Below, one piece after another: positions 13,384 through 24,217 of a DNA stretch of 64,000 bases. Both the position numbers and the translations under genes were made by a program. Each line of letters starts with the position of its first letter. Positions within the stretch are counted from its first letter, which is position 1. A model generated the notes under the pieces. It did no database searches. It saw only the letters and a list, made by a program, of their open reading frames with translations, and had not been told where the DNA came from. Where the stretch lies: positions 15,512,844 to 15,576,843 of the forward strand of contig CM067075.1 of the NCBI GenBank assembly GCA_033980235.1. Reading direction: 5' to 3'. This stretch comes from Diadema setosum (lineage: Eukaryota > Echinodermata > Echinoidea > Diadematoida > Diadematidae).

Positions 13384-13564
13384 ATGAGTGTATGAGAGGG
13401 AGAGAGAACAGGAGATAGATAAGAGAGAGAGAGGGAGGGAGTTAGAATGAAAAACTAAACCTGAAATGGAAACAAAAGCTGTGAGCATCGGGCTAGTTTA
13501 AAAGAAGACAGATGACATGTACTACAGCTGTTTGATCATTAGCAGCCCCCATCTGGCTGTGATG

Positions 13565-13682
13565 CAGGGTCGGCCTGGCCCAGTGGAAGAAGATTCTCAG
13601 GGTATGGAACCGGGATATGGAAACGCGGTGGCAGACGACCCGCGATGCTTCACGTTTCCCCCAACCCCTGGGTCCGCCACTG
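13565..13682. mobile_element. Possible hAT-like MITE remnant
   Basis: The right end, read inverted, is CAGTGGCGGACCCAGGGGTT, a typical hAT-like MITE terminus. The left end CAGGGTCGGCCTGGCCCAGT is a weaker match. No target duplication is visible. The right end is convincing; the left boundary is not. Confidence 0.4.
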
Positions 13683-13775
13683 CGACTCGTTAATAACCAT
13701 CCAGCACCGTCTCGGCTGTGGCCACATATGTTTCACTGGTGTCGCACTCCAGATCGGATGAGGCCTAGTTTATGC

Positions 13776-13835
13776 TCGGCAGTGTGAAAAGTAAGCCGCC
13801 ATGATATGGTTTCTCATTGTGCATCACACTGCCGA
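13776..13835. repeat. 12 bp perfect inverted repeat
   Basis: TCGGCAGTGTGA at 13776-13787 and TCACACTGCCGA at 13824-13835 with a 36 bp spacer. The CpG-containing arms are exact. It may be a tiny MITE or a hairpin. Confidence 0.6.
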
Positions 13836-15186
13836 CCTCCGGCGATACATTCCCAGCGAAATAAAGACTACATGATCGCCACAAAAAGAAAAAAAAAAAA
13901 AAAGAGGGGAGGAAAGAAAAGAAGGGTGACGATGCTACGTGTGACTTGGCCCATTATTCACGGTAAAGGAAGAAAAACATTTTCTGTAGAACTATTTAAA
14001 GAGGTGCAAGCAGATATTCTCTTTGCACCTACTGACACCTCATCAGACATGGACGTCAGCCTATGGGCTTAACTCAACACTTGTTCTAGTTTCAATCTTT
14101 TTGACTTCACCTCTGAAAAGACTACATGAGATGCGGCAGTAAAACACACCAATTCAGACCCAGCTTCTGCCCTTATTATGCATTTATGATGCCAAACATA
14201 ATAATAACACTCTAAAGTATATAGAAATATAGTGCAACACAACAATCAAAACTATGCTACAATGAAAGTTGTTGCAGTTTCATTACCACATCTTCTTTTT
14301 AAACCATAAACGGGAAGTGTTGCAACCACAATAAGAAATACATCAAATAAGAGACCAATGGAAGAGCAGCATCTCAAAACCTCAGAATCTAAAAAACAAA
14401 AAGGATTTAAAAGTACTGCATAAATCATACTGGTGGTCATGACAAGTTTATAAAGTCAAAGCCAGTTGAGTTACTTGATACTCTTCATACATCATGCCAT
14501 TTACATCATCTTTTTTTGACCTGCTTAGCTTATTCCATGTAATCTTTTAAAATCATTTTTATCTGTTGCTGTGCCCAATACTCAGATGCAAACTTCTTGT
14601 CATGAACTGAGATCGGCCAATCACAGCAAGGGGTAAATGTCCAGATTCTTTTTTCCCACCCAATCTGAGGGAGTCTTCCTTTTTTTTTTCTTTGTTCACC
14701 CAATCTCCCCCAAGTTTCAAGTTTTAGGTATCTGTAGACCGGGGTCATTGGGTCAATGGCAGACTGGTATAGGGGCGGACCGTAGGGGCGGACCGAAGGG
14801 GCTGAGACCGGTGATTGAGAAGGGGGACATGGGAGAGACAATCGGAATGGAGTTCACCCGGACCTTGATCTGAATTTTGTAAAGGGTTTTGAGTTCCTCT
14901 CTGGGCAACCTATTCCCCTTCAGCCTGCCACCTACTGCTTTGTTTCTTTTCACTGGTGGCGGGAATATTATTCTTAACAAAATCCTTACCTCTGGGCAGA
15001 AAGAAAGAAGGGATTTGGGCCGTGATACTGATTTGTTTGGCAAGTATGAAATGGAGCCCCATATCTGGATACAATTCTTATTTTGCCTGTCCGTCTCTCT
15101 AATGCATGTCTGTAATTAGTCTACAGCACACCTCGTCACCCCTGACCATATGCCTGATGTTGACACATGAATCTATCCATCTAAGT

Positions 15187-15214
<28 letters not shown>
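15187..15214. repeat. (CA)14 microsatellite
   Basis: Uninterrupted CA array followed by AAACACA. Confidence 0.95.
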
Positions 15215-15220
<6 letters not shown>

Positions 15221-15324
15221 TACTCATATAAATCTCATCATTTCCCTGTCTTTCTCTCCTCTGCCATTTTGTTCTAACTTTCTTCATATTTGACAGATCT
15301 TGATAGAATTTTAGCCCTTTGAAG

Positions 15325-15478
15325 CAGGGGTGGATCCAGGAATTCCATAAAGGGGAGGTACCTTTGTAAAATTAGAGGGGGCGCATGTAACCCCATTTTT
15401 TTCTTTAAATTTATTTTGTTTTAGCCAAAAATAAAGAGGGGCGCGCGTCCGACGTGCCCCCCTCTGGATCCACCACTG
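15325..15478. mobile_element. 154 bp hAT-like MITE
   Basis: Starts CAGGGGTGGATCCAGGAATT and ends in the inverted CAGTGGTGGATCCAGAGGGG. CAG...CTG ends of this CAGTGGYGGATCCAG type are common in short hAT-derived elements of invertebrates. A clean 8 bp duplication is not visible (left flank CTTTGAAG, right flank TGAATGCT), so the site has decayed. The interior is T-rich with GGGGCGCGCG. Confidence 0.6.
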
Positions 15479-16237
15479 TGAATGCTTTTGAGTGCTAATA
15501 AATACTCAAGAAAAACCCAAAGCATTATTCACACTAGAGCTGCACAGACCATGGCACAAAGAAGTTCACATGCATTGCTTGCACTATATTCACTTTTGAT
15601 ATACATTTCTGTTTTTCTAATGGTTCATATTCATGTTCTACTCTTGAGGAATACTATCACTTGACAGCAATAAAAGGATGCATTTACTATGATGTAGGCC
15701 CTACTACTTTATTCATGAAGGAAGACTGACATTTCTCATTTCTTATTGATTCAAGTAAACACATTCACTTGGTTTATAGTAGCTTTAATAATCTAACATA
15801 ATCTCTATTTCAACCTTGTTATTTTTTGTGAAGACTGATTTGACTTGTTCTTAACGTAGTCACTTCGGAGTATTATGTGCATGTGCTCCTGTATATGTGC
15901 ATGTGTTCAGGTGTTAGTGTGTGGTCTTTTTCTAAATAAACAACAGATGGTATATGAATGCAATAAAAAGCTTAGGACCGCAATATGGCGATGCACAAAG
16001 CGAAAACACAAATCCAACACAGATAACATGATGGTACCTCCACATCAGCATCTGTGAAAATATTTCTCTCTCTTCTGCTTATAATTCACGACATCCAGAT
16101 ATCATAATACTTGGTGATAAATGCAAATTCCATCTGCAATATCAAACATGTGACATTAATTCTAACACTGTGTCACAATACCACTGATATGTGAAGCTGC
16201 AAATATAGTTAACATGGCTGCTACCCCCCCCCCCATT

Positions 16238-16264
<27 letters not shown>
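16238..16264. repeat. (CT)n microsatellite next to C11
   Basis: About 13 CT units directly after a run of eleven C and ATTT. Confidence 0.95.
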
Positions 16265-16270
<6 letters not shown>

Positions 16271-16893
16271 TTGTAGCTACACATGAGGGTGGACCCCTCC
16301 TTTTTTTTTTGCTGAAGGAATGCTATCATAAATAATGTCTGCAGCACCCTTGTTTCACACACAGAAATACATTTAGGAACCAAATATGAACATGAATGGG
16401 GGTTTGTCTGGCCTTTTCTTCTTTTTCTTTTCTTTCATTACACCCTATCAATTTGATTAACATAGTGTGTAGGTGTAAGACTAGTATGCCAGAACATTAA
16501 AGGATAACAGAAAATGGTTAATGTCATTCCTTTGGTTAATCATGCTTGAAGAGACAGGAGAGAAATGATGAGGAAAATGGATTTGTTTTTCTTCTACCAA
16601 GAAAGAGACCAGTCAAAGGCCAAATGTCCCTCGGACCATTAGGTTAATTAAATTGGAATAAAAGAATACCACGATTTCAGTAGACATATCAAAATCCCAT
16701 TAGAGGGATTAATAGAGTTGTATCTCAGCCATTTGATGGCAGCCGCAGAAGAGAAAAAAGAGGACATGTATAAAAGCGATGGTTACTATGCATATAAATA
16801 CCCCTTCAGGCATCAGTGTGAGCCCTGTTGGTAGTGATGAAAAGCAGCAACTTCTGAAGTGAGTAACAAAAATCGGCTCCATCAAGGAAAATG

Positions 16894-16985
16894 TTAAGCC
16901 GTCAAAGACTATAGTCCTGAGTATAGGCCCTACTTGGGCAGGTGTCTATGGGAAATGCATGTTACAGCAAAATCAACAAGTTTAA
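16894..16985. mobile_element. Short TTAA-bounded MITE, copy 2 (inverted relative to copy 1, decayed)
   Basis: Matches the 2671-2763 element on the opposite strand: GGCAGGTGTCTATGGGAAAT is identical and flanking blocks (GAGTATA, AGCAAAATCA) align. The left border TTAAGCCGTCAAAGAC and right border TTTAA are eroded versions of the TTAA-CCYGTTRAGGACG terminus. This is an older insertion than copy 1. Confidence 0.7.
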
Positions 16986-17149
16986 CGGTCTCCATAGAAA
17001 CACCCGTAAGGAATGCATCAGACAGAATTTGAGAAACATTCTCACTAGTTGGCCTGCAGCTTGATTTTTTTTTTTTGAATAGTTGAACAAGTATCATGAG
17101 TAGACTGAAAATGACATCTACACAAGATGTGAACTATCTTTATTGTGAT

Positions 17150-17236
17150 GCATGTGTGTGTGTGTGTGTGTTGTTGTTCTATTGTGTTTTATAGGTGTGT
17201 GTGTGCATGTGTGTGTGTTGTTGTTGTTATATTGTG

Positions 17237-17273
<37 letters not shown>

Positions 17274-17392
17274 GTTGATTTCTCTGCGTTGATATTTGTG
17301 TGTGATGTGAGTGCTGCATGTGTTGGATGTGTTTTGTGCATGCATGTATTCATGTGTGTCTGTGTATTATGTATGTGTGCATGTCAACCATA
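17150..17392. repeat. Compound GT/GTT microsatellite region
   Basis: GT arrays separated by TTGTTGTTRT and ATTGTGTT units; two near-identical segments, TGTGTTGTTGTT followed by ATTGTGTT, suggest local duplication. A looser GT-rich tail runs to about 17390. Confidence 0.9.
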
Positions 17393-18025
17393 AAAGGAAA
17401 GCAGATAATGAGGGCAACTACCTCAAAGTGCAAAGGTCAAAGCCCAGATTTTGCCTTTCCGCTGCTTGTCACAAACTGTTGCACTTTCTGCAACAGTCCC
17501 ATATACCGATGTGGACGTCGGTAATTTCCCAAGTGGGTACATTAAACTGCAACTACACAATCACTGAGGAAAGGGAACACAAAAGAGGTCTTTAAAGGCA
17601 GTAATTGCCAATTACGGTTCAACTGCAGCTTTTTTATGGACCAATTTGTGGAATCAGCATTGATCAAAAAGTGCTATCAATTTGAAAGTGATGTTCATAG
17701 CTTGGAGCATTAGTAGTGCTAACCATCAGAAAAAGGAAGCCATGGAGGCTGTTTACATGACTTCATGAATCCACATCAAAAAGTGCAATTTTGTTTTCGT
17801 TCAAAATAATGGCGTTTTGAGAACATACACCTTGAAAAAAAATAGACAAATAGGCCTATATCCCACATGTAATTTCAACATTTTCTCATTTTTACCTTTG
17901 AAAATCAAATGATCATTTCCAACTCTATAGGCCCTATAAAGATGCACATCATTAATCATTTTGAAGCTACTGATGTGATGGAGCATTTAGGGCGATACAG
18001 ATAAAGTAAGTTAATGCTATAACCA

Positions 18026-18085
18026 CCCCCTAAAAATAAAATAAAATAAAATCATAATAAAATAAAATAAAATAAAATCATAATA
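18026..18085. repeat. AAAAT pentanucleotide array
   Basis: Two blocks of three to four AAAAT units, each followed by CATAAT, so the block itself is duplicated with a period of about 31 bp. Confidence 0.85.
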
Positions 18086-18492
18086 TAATGCACTCTTAGC
18101 TCAACTATTCTAAGATATTGTTTAATAATATAAAAAAAGGAAACTGAATCGATAGGAAGATGACTACTTACACAACAGGATTTCTTGCCAAAAAACATAC
18201 AAGATAAAAGTTGATTTGCTTAGGCCGAAGTACCTCACAAAAATTGCTTGCCTGTAGCACACTACGCTACATTCCACATGACAAGATGCGCCATATTTGT
18301 ACTTTAGTCCCATTCATTCAAGCAAGGATGCCAGCCAACGCCACCCCCCCCCCCCACACACACACACACACAGACATAGATAGACACACACACTTATCTA
18401 CCTAACACATCTTGGGGGCAACTGGCAAGAAATGTTGACTGTATCAACAAACATGCTTCCAGGAGGAAGGGATGTATGTTACCTTGTCACTA

Positions 18493-19274
18493 GTTACGTT
18501 CAGACGGGAGCCCTTAACCTCGAAGTTAGGAAACTTCGAGGTTAGAGCTTGTAGTTAGGGACCGTGAAGACGCACTCGTAGTTAGCAAACCTCGAGGTTT
18601 GCTCGATGTTTCGAGCCACGAGAAATCTTATGGTTAGCGCTCTAACCACGAGCCGCGGGGGGTCCCCACTCGTAGTTAAGCACCGTGTGGACACAAAAAA
18701 CAACGAACTCGAAGTTTAGAGTGACCTCGCCGTAAACTCCAGCCCCCACAATTTCCCTCTGCTTCCGGGTCAACCTCCCAAACGTACACCACAAATACAC
18801 TACACGTGAAAAACCTATGACGCACGACACAACATCATCTTTTCTTCCCATGCGCTTGATCTCTGAAACTGAACACGTCGAACTCGCTACTGTATTCTAT
18901 ATTCTTCTCTGACGCTAAAAAAAAAAAAAAAAAAATGTTTCCGACGAATATCTTCATAAAGGCATAAAGTCATCAGTGCAGTGCTATCTCTGCATACCAT
19001 GACAGAGAACAAGAGTACCTGTAAGCGAGTCCGACAGGGTTGGACTAAAGAATAAATAGACGTCTTGTAAGCAGTGTGGGCTGAAACTTCCGGTTTTGTG
19101 GTTTTAACATCGAGTGGGACCCACTCGTAGTTACGGGGGGCAGAAGCTTTACCTCGAGGTTTCGTAACCTCGAGGTTAAGATTCGTCGTGTGGACACACG
19201 TCGTAGTTAGGGGGCAAGAGCTAAACCTCGAGGTTTCCTAACCTCGAGGTTAGGGTCTGCCGTCTGAACGTAAC
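18493..19274. mobile_element. 782 bp non-autonomous DNA transposon with subterminal palindrome clusters
   Basis: Perfect 15 bp terminal inverted repeats GTTACGTTCAGACGG, flanked by TA on both sides, and homology of the two ends continues for about 55 bp. Palindromic AACCTCGAGGTT-type units cluster near both ends: perfect CCTCGAGG occurs near 18591, 19153, 19170, 19227 and 19243, with diverged forms near 18519 and 18536. A second word, CTCGTAGTTA or close variants, occurs near 18550, 18570, 18668, 19119 and 19201, and GTGTGGACAC occurs twice. Such subterminal arrays are transposase-binding sites in several DNA transposon superfamilies. The centre (about 18700-19080) is unique, with an A17 run. 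No coding capacity; superfamily not assigned. Confidence 0.8.
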
Positions 19275-19398
19275 TAATATCAGCTGCCTCGGGAGGTTAC
19301 ACATTCTTATAAGGTCATTCCCTCTCTCCAAACAGGGCTGGGAGCAGAGCGTGGTGATGCAAGCAAAGCAAAGCAAGCAAAGCAAGAAAGCTGATAAC

Positions 19399-19502
19399 GG
19401 GATGGTAGGAGAGATGGATGAAAGGATGGTAAGATAGATGGATGAAGGGAAGGTAAGATAGATGAATGAAGGGATGGTAGGATAGATGGATAAAGGGATG
19501 TT
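19399..19502. repeat. Minisatellite, ~24-25 bp unit, four copies
   Basis: Units of the form GGATGGTARGATAGATGGATGAAG repeated about four times with small changes. They are followed at 19590-19626 by a GGAT tetranucleotide array and preceded by AGCAAAGCAA repeats at 19361-19385. Probably grown from a GGAT microsatellite. Confidence 0.75.
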
Positions 19503-19735
19503 ACATGTAGGTCAGATAGAAATGATCAAAAGAAAGACTGCAACTTATGGGCAGATGAATGAAAAGACGGATAGGCCTATATGGAAAAATTGATGGATGG
19601 ATGAATGGATGGATGGATGGATGGATGACTACGTGGAAGGGGAGATAACTGGTCTAATGGCAGTGGAATTTCTTTGTGAAAAAAAACCCCAAAGTTTAAT
19701 GTGATAGAGGGTGATCAAAAATTTAAATACTAGTA

Positions 19736-19943
19736 CTGTAAAACGAGGAATTTTCGCGTGCATTTTAATTTCGTGAATTTCGCAAGCGCCAAGATTCGCG
19801 AAATTAAAATGCACGCAAAAATTCTTGTCTACACTATATGCATTGAATGCCAGTGGTAGTTCACGAAAATTTCATGCCGCTAAAAAGGCTGTCAGCTCCA
19901 AATCGCAAAAAAATTCATGCCACGAATATATCATGTTTTACAG
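19736..19943. mobile_element. TA-flanked MITE with CTGTAAAAC ends
   Basis: 208 bp between TA dinucleotides, with terminal CTGTAAAACGAGGAATTTTC and inverted CTGTAAAACATGATATATTC. The inside has AAATTCGCG/CGCGAAATT-type inverted blocks (TTTCGTGAATTTCGCAAGCG, GATTCGCGAAATTAAAATGC). TA duplication and ends suggest a Tc1/mariner-type source. A diverged relative lies near 27602. Confidence 0.75.
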
Positions 19944-20591
19944 TATTACAATATTATTATGATGTAAGTATGCAAATTAGGGATGGGTAGATGACATAAT
20001 GGGTGAATAAGTAGAGCAACATAAGATGAAACTTGCGAGAGACAAATTTTATATGCTGCCTTTTGTCCCGCAAAAACTATAGACCTGCGCTGCTACTAGT
20101 ATATCACGGACATCAGGGTTGTTGGGTGCTATTCATAGCAGGAGGAAAGTGAATTGACGAATTGCCTATTGATGGGTGATGCATCGGCGACCATCAGCGA
20201 CGCTGCTCCGAGGAGCTTTAGATCACCGCGATTGATAGCTGATCAGTCTTTGGGGGGGGGGGGGCAGGGAAGAAGAGGTTCGTTCAAAGCCAGCTTCTAA
20301 TCAATATCAGCCCATATGGCAGCTGACCAGCCAGTGTGTGAATAGCATTTAGCTACAGATAACATGGACTTTGTATACTAACTCTATTCTTCCAACAGCA
20401 CAATCCATGCTCATTTTGTTTTGTTTTATTTTTTTATCAATGATACACAATCCTATCATCTACCATACGGTCGACCATTAATACAAAAAAACAAACAAAC
20501 AAACCCTGAATACCTTCTTTTCTTTCAAACTGCATCTCACCAAATCCTCTTATTTCATAAAAAAAAACAGAAAAGCACTCTGAGAGCGCAG

Positions 20592-21098
20592 ACCTCCGCC
20601 AAGCAGCTACTTTCCACCGATGATCTTGCTCTTCCCAAAGAGATTTTTCTCCTCTCCACCACTGGGGAAAAGCTATTTGGGCTCATCCATAGAGATCAGT
20701 GATTTCCACCCATAGGTATACATGATAAAAATTTGTCCGATTTCCCAATATAGAAGCCTTTGTTACATCATAAACTTCCAGCTGCGCAGCGCACCTTGCC
20801 TTGGCAGAAACTAGAGCACTCACTTCAGTGCGTGCATGCAAACCTCAAATACGCACAGCCTGAACTCCCAAATTCATTGACCCCACCTGCCAAAATATCA
20901 AAAATCCTTCATAAATAGCCAAAAAATTCTCAGATCACCACCAAAATTTAATCATCTGTTACTTGTATCATTCTAAACCTTTCCCACAAGTTTCATCCAA
21001 ATCTGATGACTACTTTTTGAGTTATTTTGCACACAGACAAACTAACTAACAAACAAACAAACGGTAATGAAAACATAACCTCCTCCCTTGGCTGAGGT
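20592..21098 (+). mobile_element. Dispersed repeat with ACCTCCGCCAAG / CTTGGCTGAGGT borders
   Basis: About 507 bp whose borders are inverted at 11 of 12 positions. The right part has TTCATCCAAATCTGATGACT, a TTTTGAGTTATTTTGCACAC block, a short run of ACAAACA units, then GAAAACATAACCTCC and CTTGGCTGAGGTAA. I recognise this AAAACATAACCTCC...GAGGTAA type of tail from dispersed repeats of marine invertebrates, but cannot name the family. It may be a SINE or truncated LINE tail rather than a DNA element. No reverse transcriptase is present. Confidence 0.5.
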
Positions 21099-22064
21099 AA
21101 AAGAACAGAATTGATAACCCCCCCCCCCCCCCCATAATTGATAAAACACTGTAAAATATATAGACAGAGTATGAAGCCTCATGGCCACAGTACTACAGAA
21201 ACATATAGGTGCCTATGACACACTTGAGTGATGTTACACAAATGGCAATTTGTTTTGTTAACTTATCACGACAATGGAGCCACGTTTTCATAATTGAAAA
21301 ATTTTCTGCTGCAAACCAATCATGCATTACCAACCCCCACCCCAACCTCCAATACAAAATGAAAGTTTGCAGTTTTCATCGATGACACACGTGGCTATTT
21401 GATCTGAAATTTGACACATTTTTCTCCACTGCAAATTGCTTTCTACAACTAACATTTCTTGGAAATTTGAGGGAGCAGCCCAAAGAGACTCAGAAATAAG
21501 TTTTTCACAAGTAAGTCACATTTTTTTTTTCCCCCCAACAAGCTTTATATGTCACAACATTTCTGGCTGACGTCCAAGTTGGACGAAGCCAGAATTTAAA
21601 GAATTTTTGCCCTACCTTAAATTCACAGTTTAAAAAACAAAGTATGCCACAAACACAATTCACATATAAACACATACAAACACACACACACAAACACACG
21701 CACACTACATGTAGTACACTCCAACACACAATTTACTCACACATACCTCCCCTTCAAAATGAAAGTGAGATCCGTGTTCCAAATATAATTGGCTACATAT
21801 TTGTGGGTACCCCCCTGTTCTCAGTACCATTAGTCTTTGCTCCAGGCTTTCCCACATGTCATAAGCATGCCATCAATGCATGTATTCTTAGAGGAAGGTA
21901 ATACAAAACTGGACATTGTGCTGTATCACTTGTCACTGTAGAGCAACATGTGGGCATGCCCTCCAACCTGTCTTTCCTTGGAGAACATCACAGCTATGCC
22001 AGTGAAACAAGATGCCTGCAAGGGGTGCACTGACATGGCTAGCAGCCAACTCTTGTGTTTTTAA

Positions 22065-22116
22065 AGGGATCGTATAGTTCTGGTTGAGACCTAATTTCAG
22101 GTTTCTAACAAAAACA

Positions 22117-22151
<35 letters not shown>

Positions 22152-22473
22152 TATAATGAGAAACCTCTTATGAAATATAAAAGAGCATGTAATTCCATGA
22201 GGAAATCAAAATTTATTTGATGAAAATTGGTTTTGAAATGGCTGAGACATCCAAAATGGAGCGATTCTAATAAAGTGTGGGACCCACCTTTTATTATATA
22301 TCGTTTTGCTTTGTTTTTGGATGCTTCAGTCATTCTAAACCCGATTTTTCATCAAATAAACATTGAATTCCTCTTAGAATGGTGTGCTCTGTACTATTTC
22401 ATAAATGCTTTCTTGGTATCTTGCAAAAATTTTAAAGCCCCATTTTCATCTCCACCGATACTGTACCATCCCT
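22065..22473. mobile_element. Fold-back MITE, copy B of the TTAW-flanked family
   Basis: A 409 bp element between TTAA at 22061-22064 and TTAA at 22474-22477, starting AGGGATCGTATAGTTCTGG and ending in the inverted AGGGATGGTACAGTATCGG. The arms are long imperfect inverted repeats and contain the same GAGAAACCTCTTATGAAATA block as copy A. A (TG)16 array sits in the left arm at 22119-22150, where copy A has only about four units, so the microsatellite grew after insertion. Short open frames crossing the element are not genes. Confidence 0.82.
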
Positions 22474-24148
22474 TTAAATATATACTCCTTTGTAACAACT
22501 TGCAAAGGAGACAATTTTCTGATGCAGCAGATTCCCCTACAAGTACAGACCACAGCCCAGGACTAAGTATCAGATGGGTTAAAGGACCCCCTCCCTATCC
22601 AACTGCCACTTTTCACTCTAAGGTAATCTGTACTCTGAATTCTGTGAAGGCCTAATGTCATCATTTCCTCTTCATTCTTTGGAGAAAAAAAATGAAGTTC
22701 CAGAACATATTTTTGATAAGGGCAAGTTTGGTTGCACAGAGGACTAATTAACCCCACGGACATGACACAACTTCTCACAACATATAGGGTCTACAACTGA
22801 TGATAGTCCAGGGGTTTCTCTACTGCTACCACTTTACCACTTAAAAAGCAAAACAGCGGTGGCCTTTTTTGAGAAGACTAAAAGCTGTTCTGAGAAACGG
22901 TTATCATGATGAATACTTAGAAAGAAATTATCCAGTACCATCTGGGGGAAGAAAAAAAAAAAAGCCTGCAAATGTTCTTCTTACCAGAATATGGCAATTC
23001 AGAGAATTCGCTACCTTTATAAAGCTTGTAGAATACAAAATGTGGAGGTTTACTCTACGGTCATTTTCAAATAAACTGCAGGCTTTTCATGTTCAGACCC
23101 TCATTTTTCCTGTAATGTTGTTGATGTTAGAAAGGACATGGAGCAGGTGAACGGCTTGGTATACAGGACCGTATACGACAAACTTTGACATTATTGTTTC
23201 TTCACTTCCCGTCTACTCTTGTCTTGACACATGCCAATGCAGCCGATTCAATATGTGTAGGAGTATACATGTACCAGTACAATCCATTCCACCTGGTCAC
23301 ATGGTAACCAAACATTATACGTTATGGTGAGCATGTATGTACCTAAATGTAAGGGTATGGTTTGTGTGTCTGTGCATTGTCTATATATTCCCTCCACGGG
23401 TGTGTGTCCGTAACAGCAACCTGTCGTGTGTAACATGATCCCGACAGTGTTGGCAAGCATGTTCACGCATCAACTACAGTACCGGAAAGACACGAGCAAG
23501 ACATAAATGTGAGTCATCTTGTTGTTGTTTTTTAGCCTGCCGATGTTGTAATTCTGCCGATATCTGCCAAGAGGCAAAATGTAGTGGACTGGAACCAACT
23601 GATCACGGAATTTCCCTTCTTCTGGTCCTAGATAAGCCACTGTTTGGTATGACAGCTCAACAGAAAATCATGAGAATATCTTATTCTGTACGCACAGCAA
23701 CAAAGTGACTAGCACAGTGACCACCACGACTAGACCTAAAAGATACTTCATTTAGATGATGGGGTGAATTTTGAACCAACTGATTTGAAACAGCCCAGTG
23801 TAAATGACGCTGTCTGTATCTCAATCCACAGCAATGGAAAGCAGAGGCAGAGGCATCAATAATCAATGGAATACCTAGGACATCGGATCAACTATACTGA
23901 AGTATTTCGTAAAAATAAAACTATGAAATTGGTCTCCCTGTACAAATGATAACATAATACATTATAGTATAGACCATACCAACTATGTGTCACTCAAAGA
24001 GCAAGTATTTGACTTAAATTAACTAGGTACTAGATCATCTATAAATTGACATGAAGCAATAGAATGGTGAAATGGCTAAGCCAAGTATTGATACACAAGT
24101 GCACTTGACAGAATTCTACTTGACAGGACGTGGAGGAATTCACCCTAC

Positions 24149-24217
24149 CGAATAGACCCAAACTGCCGTTGGTTGCTGGGGAGGAATGATGTAAGGCGAC
24201 TGGGCGAGTGTCTTCAT
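24149..24217 (-). CDS. RBMS: Candidate first coding exon of the RBMS gene (23 codons)
   Basis: On the minus strand an ATG at 24217 opens a 23-codon segment, MKTLAQSPYIIPPQQP then TAVWVYS, that runs straight into a GTAGGG splice donor at 24148. A TAG lies in frame seven codons upstream, so the ATG is the first possible start in this frame. The context is fair, with G at -3. The segment ends on a codon boundary (phase 0) and the RRM1 exon at 10750 starts on one, so the two join in frame, leaving a 13.4 kb intron. RBMS proteins in other animals have variable short N-terminal exons rich in P, Q, Y and S ahead of the Ser-rich linker, which this resembles. No RNA evidence is available; a chance ATG-to-donor segment is possible, and further small exons could lie between. 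Confidence 0.5.

Larger units (their letters stand above)
10751..24148 (-). other. Long intron between candidate exon 1 and the RRM1 exon
   Basis: A 13.4 kb interval bounded by the GTAGGG donor at 24148 and the ACAG acceptor at 10751, if the first exon is right. It contains most of the identifiable transposon copies: 13565, 15325, 16894, 18493, 19736, 20592 and 22065. Microsatellites and a C27 run are also present. A stretch at 16500-16790, with TTAATTAA and several A/T homeodomain-like words, is relatively free of simple repeats and could be an intronic enhancer. That is a guess from composition. No additional exon was recognised. Confidence 0.45.
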
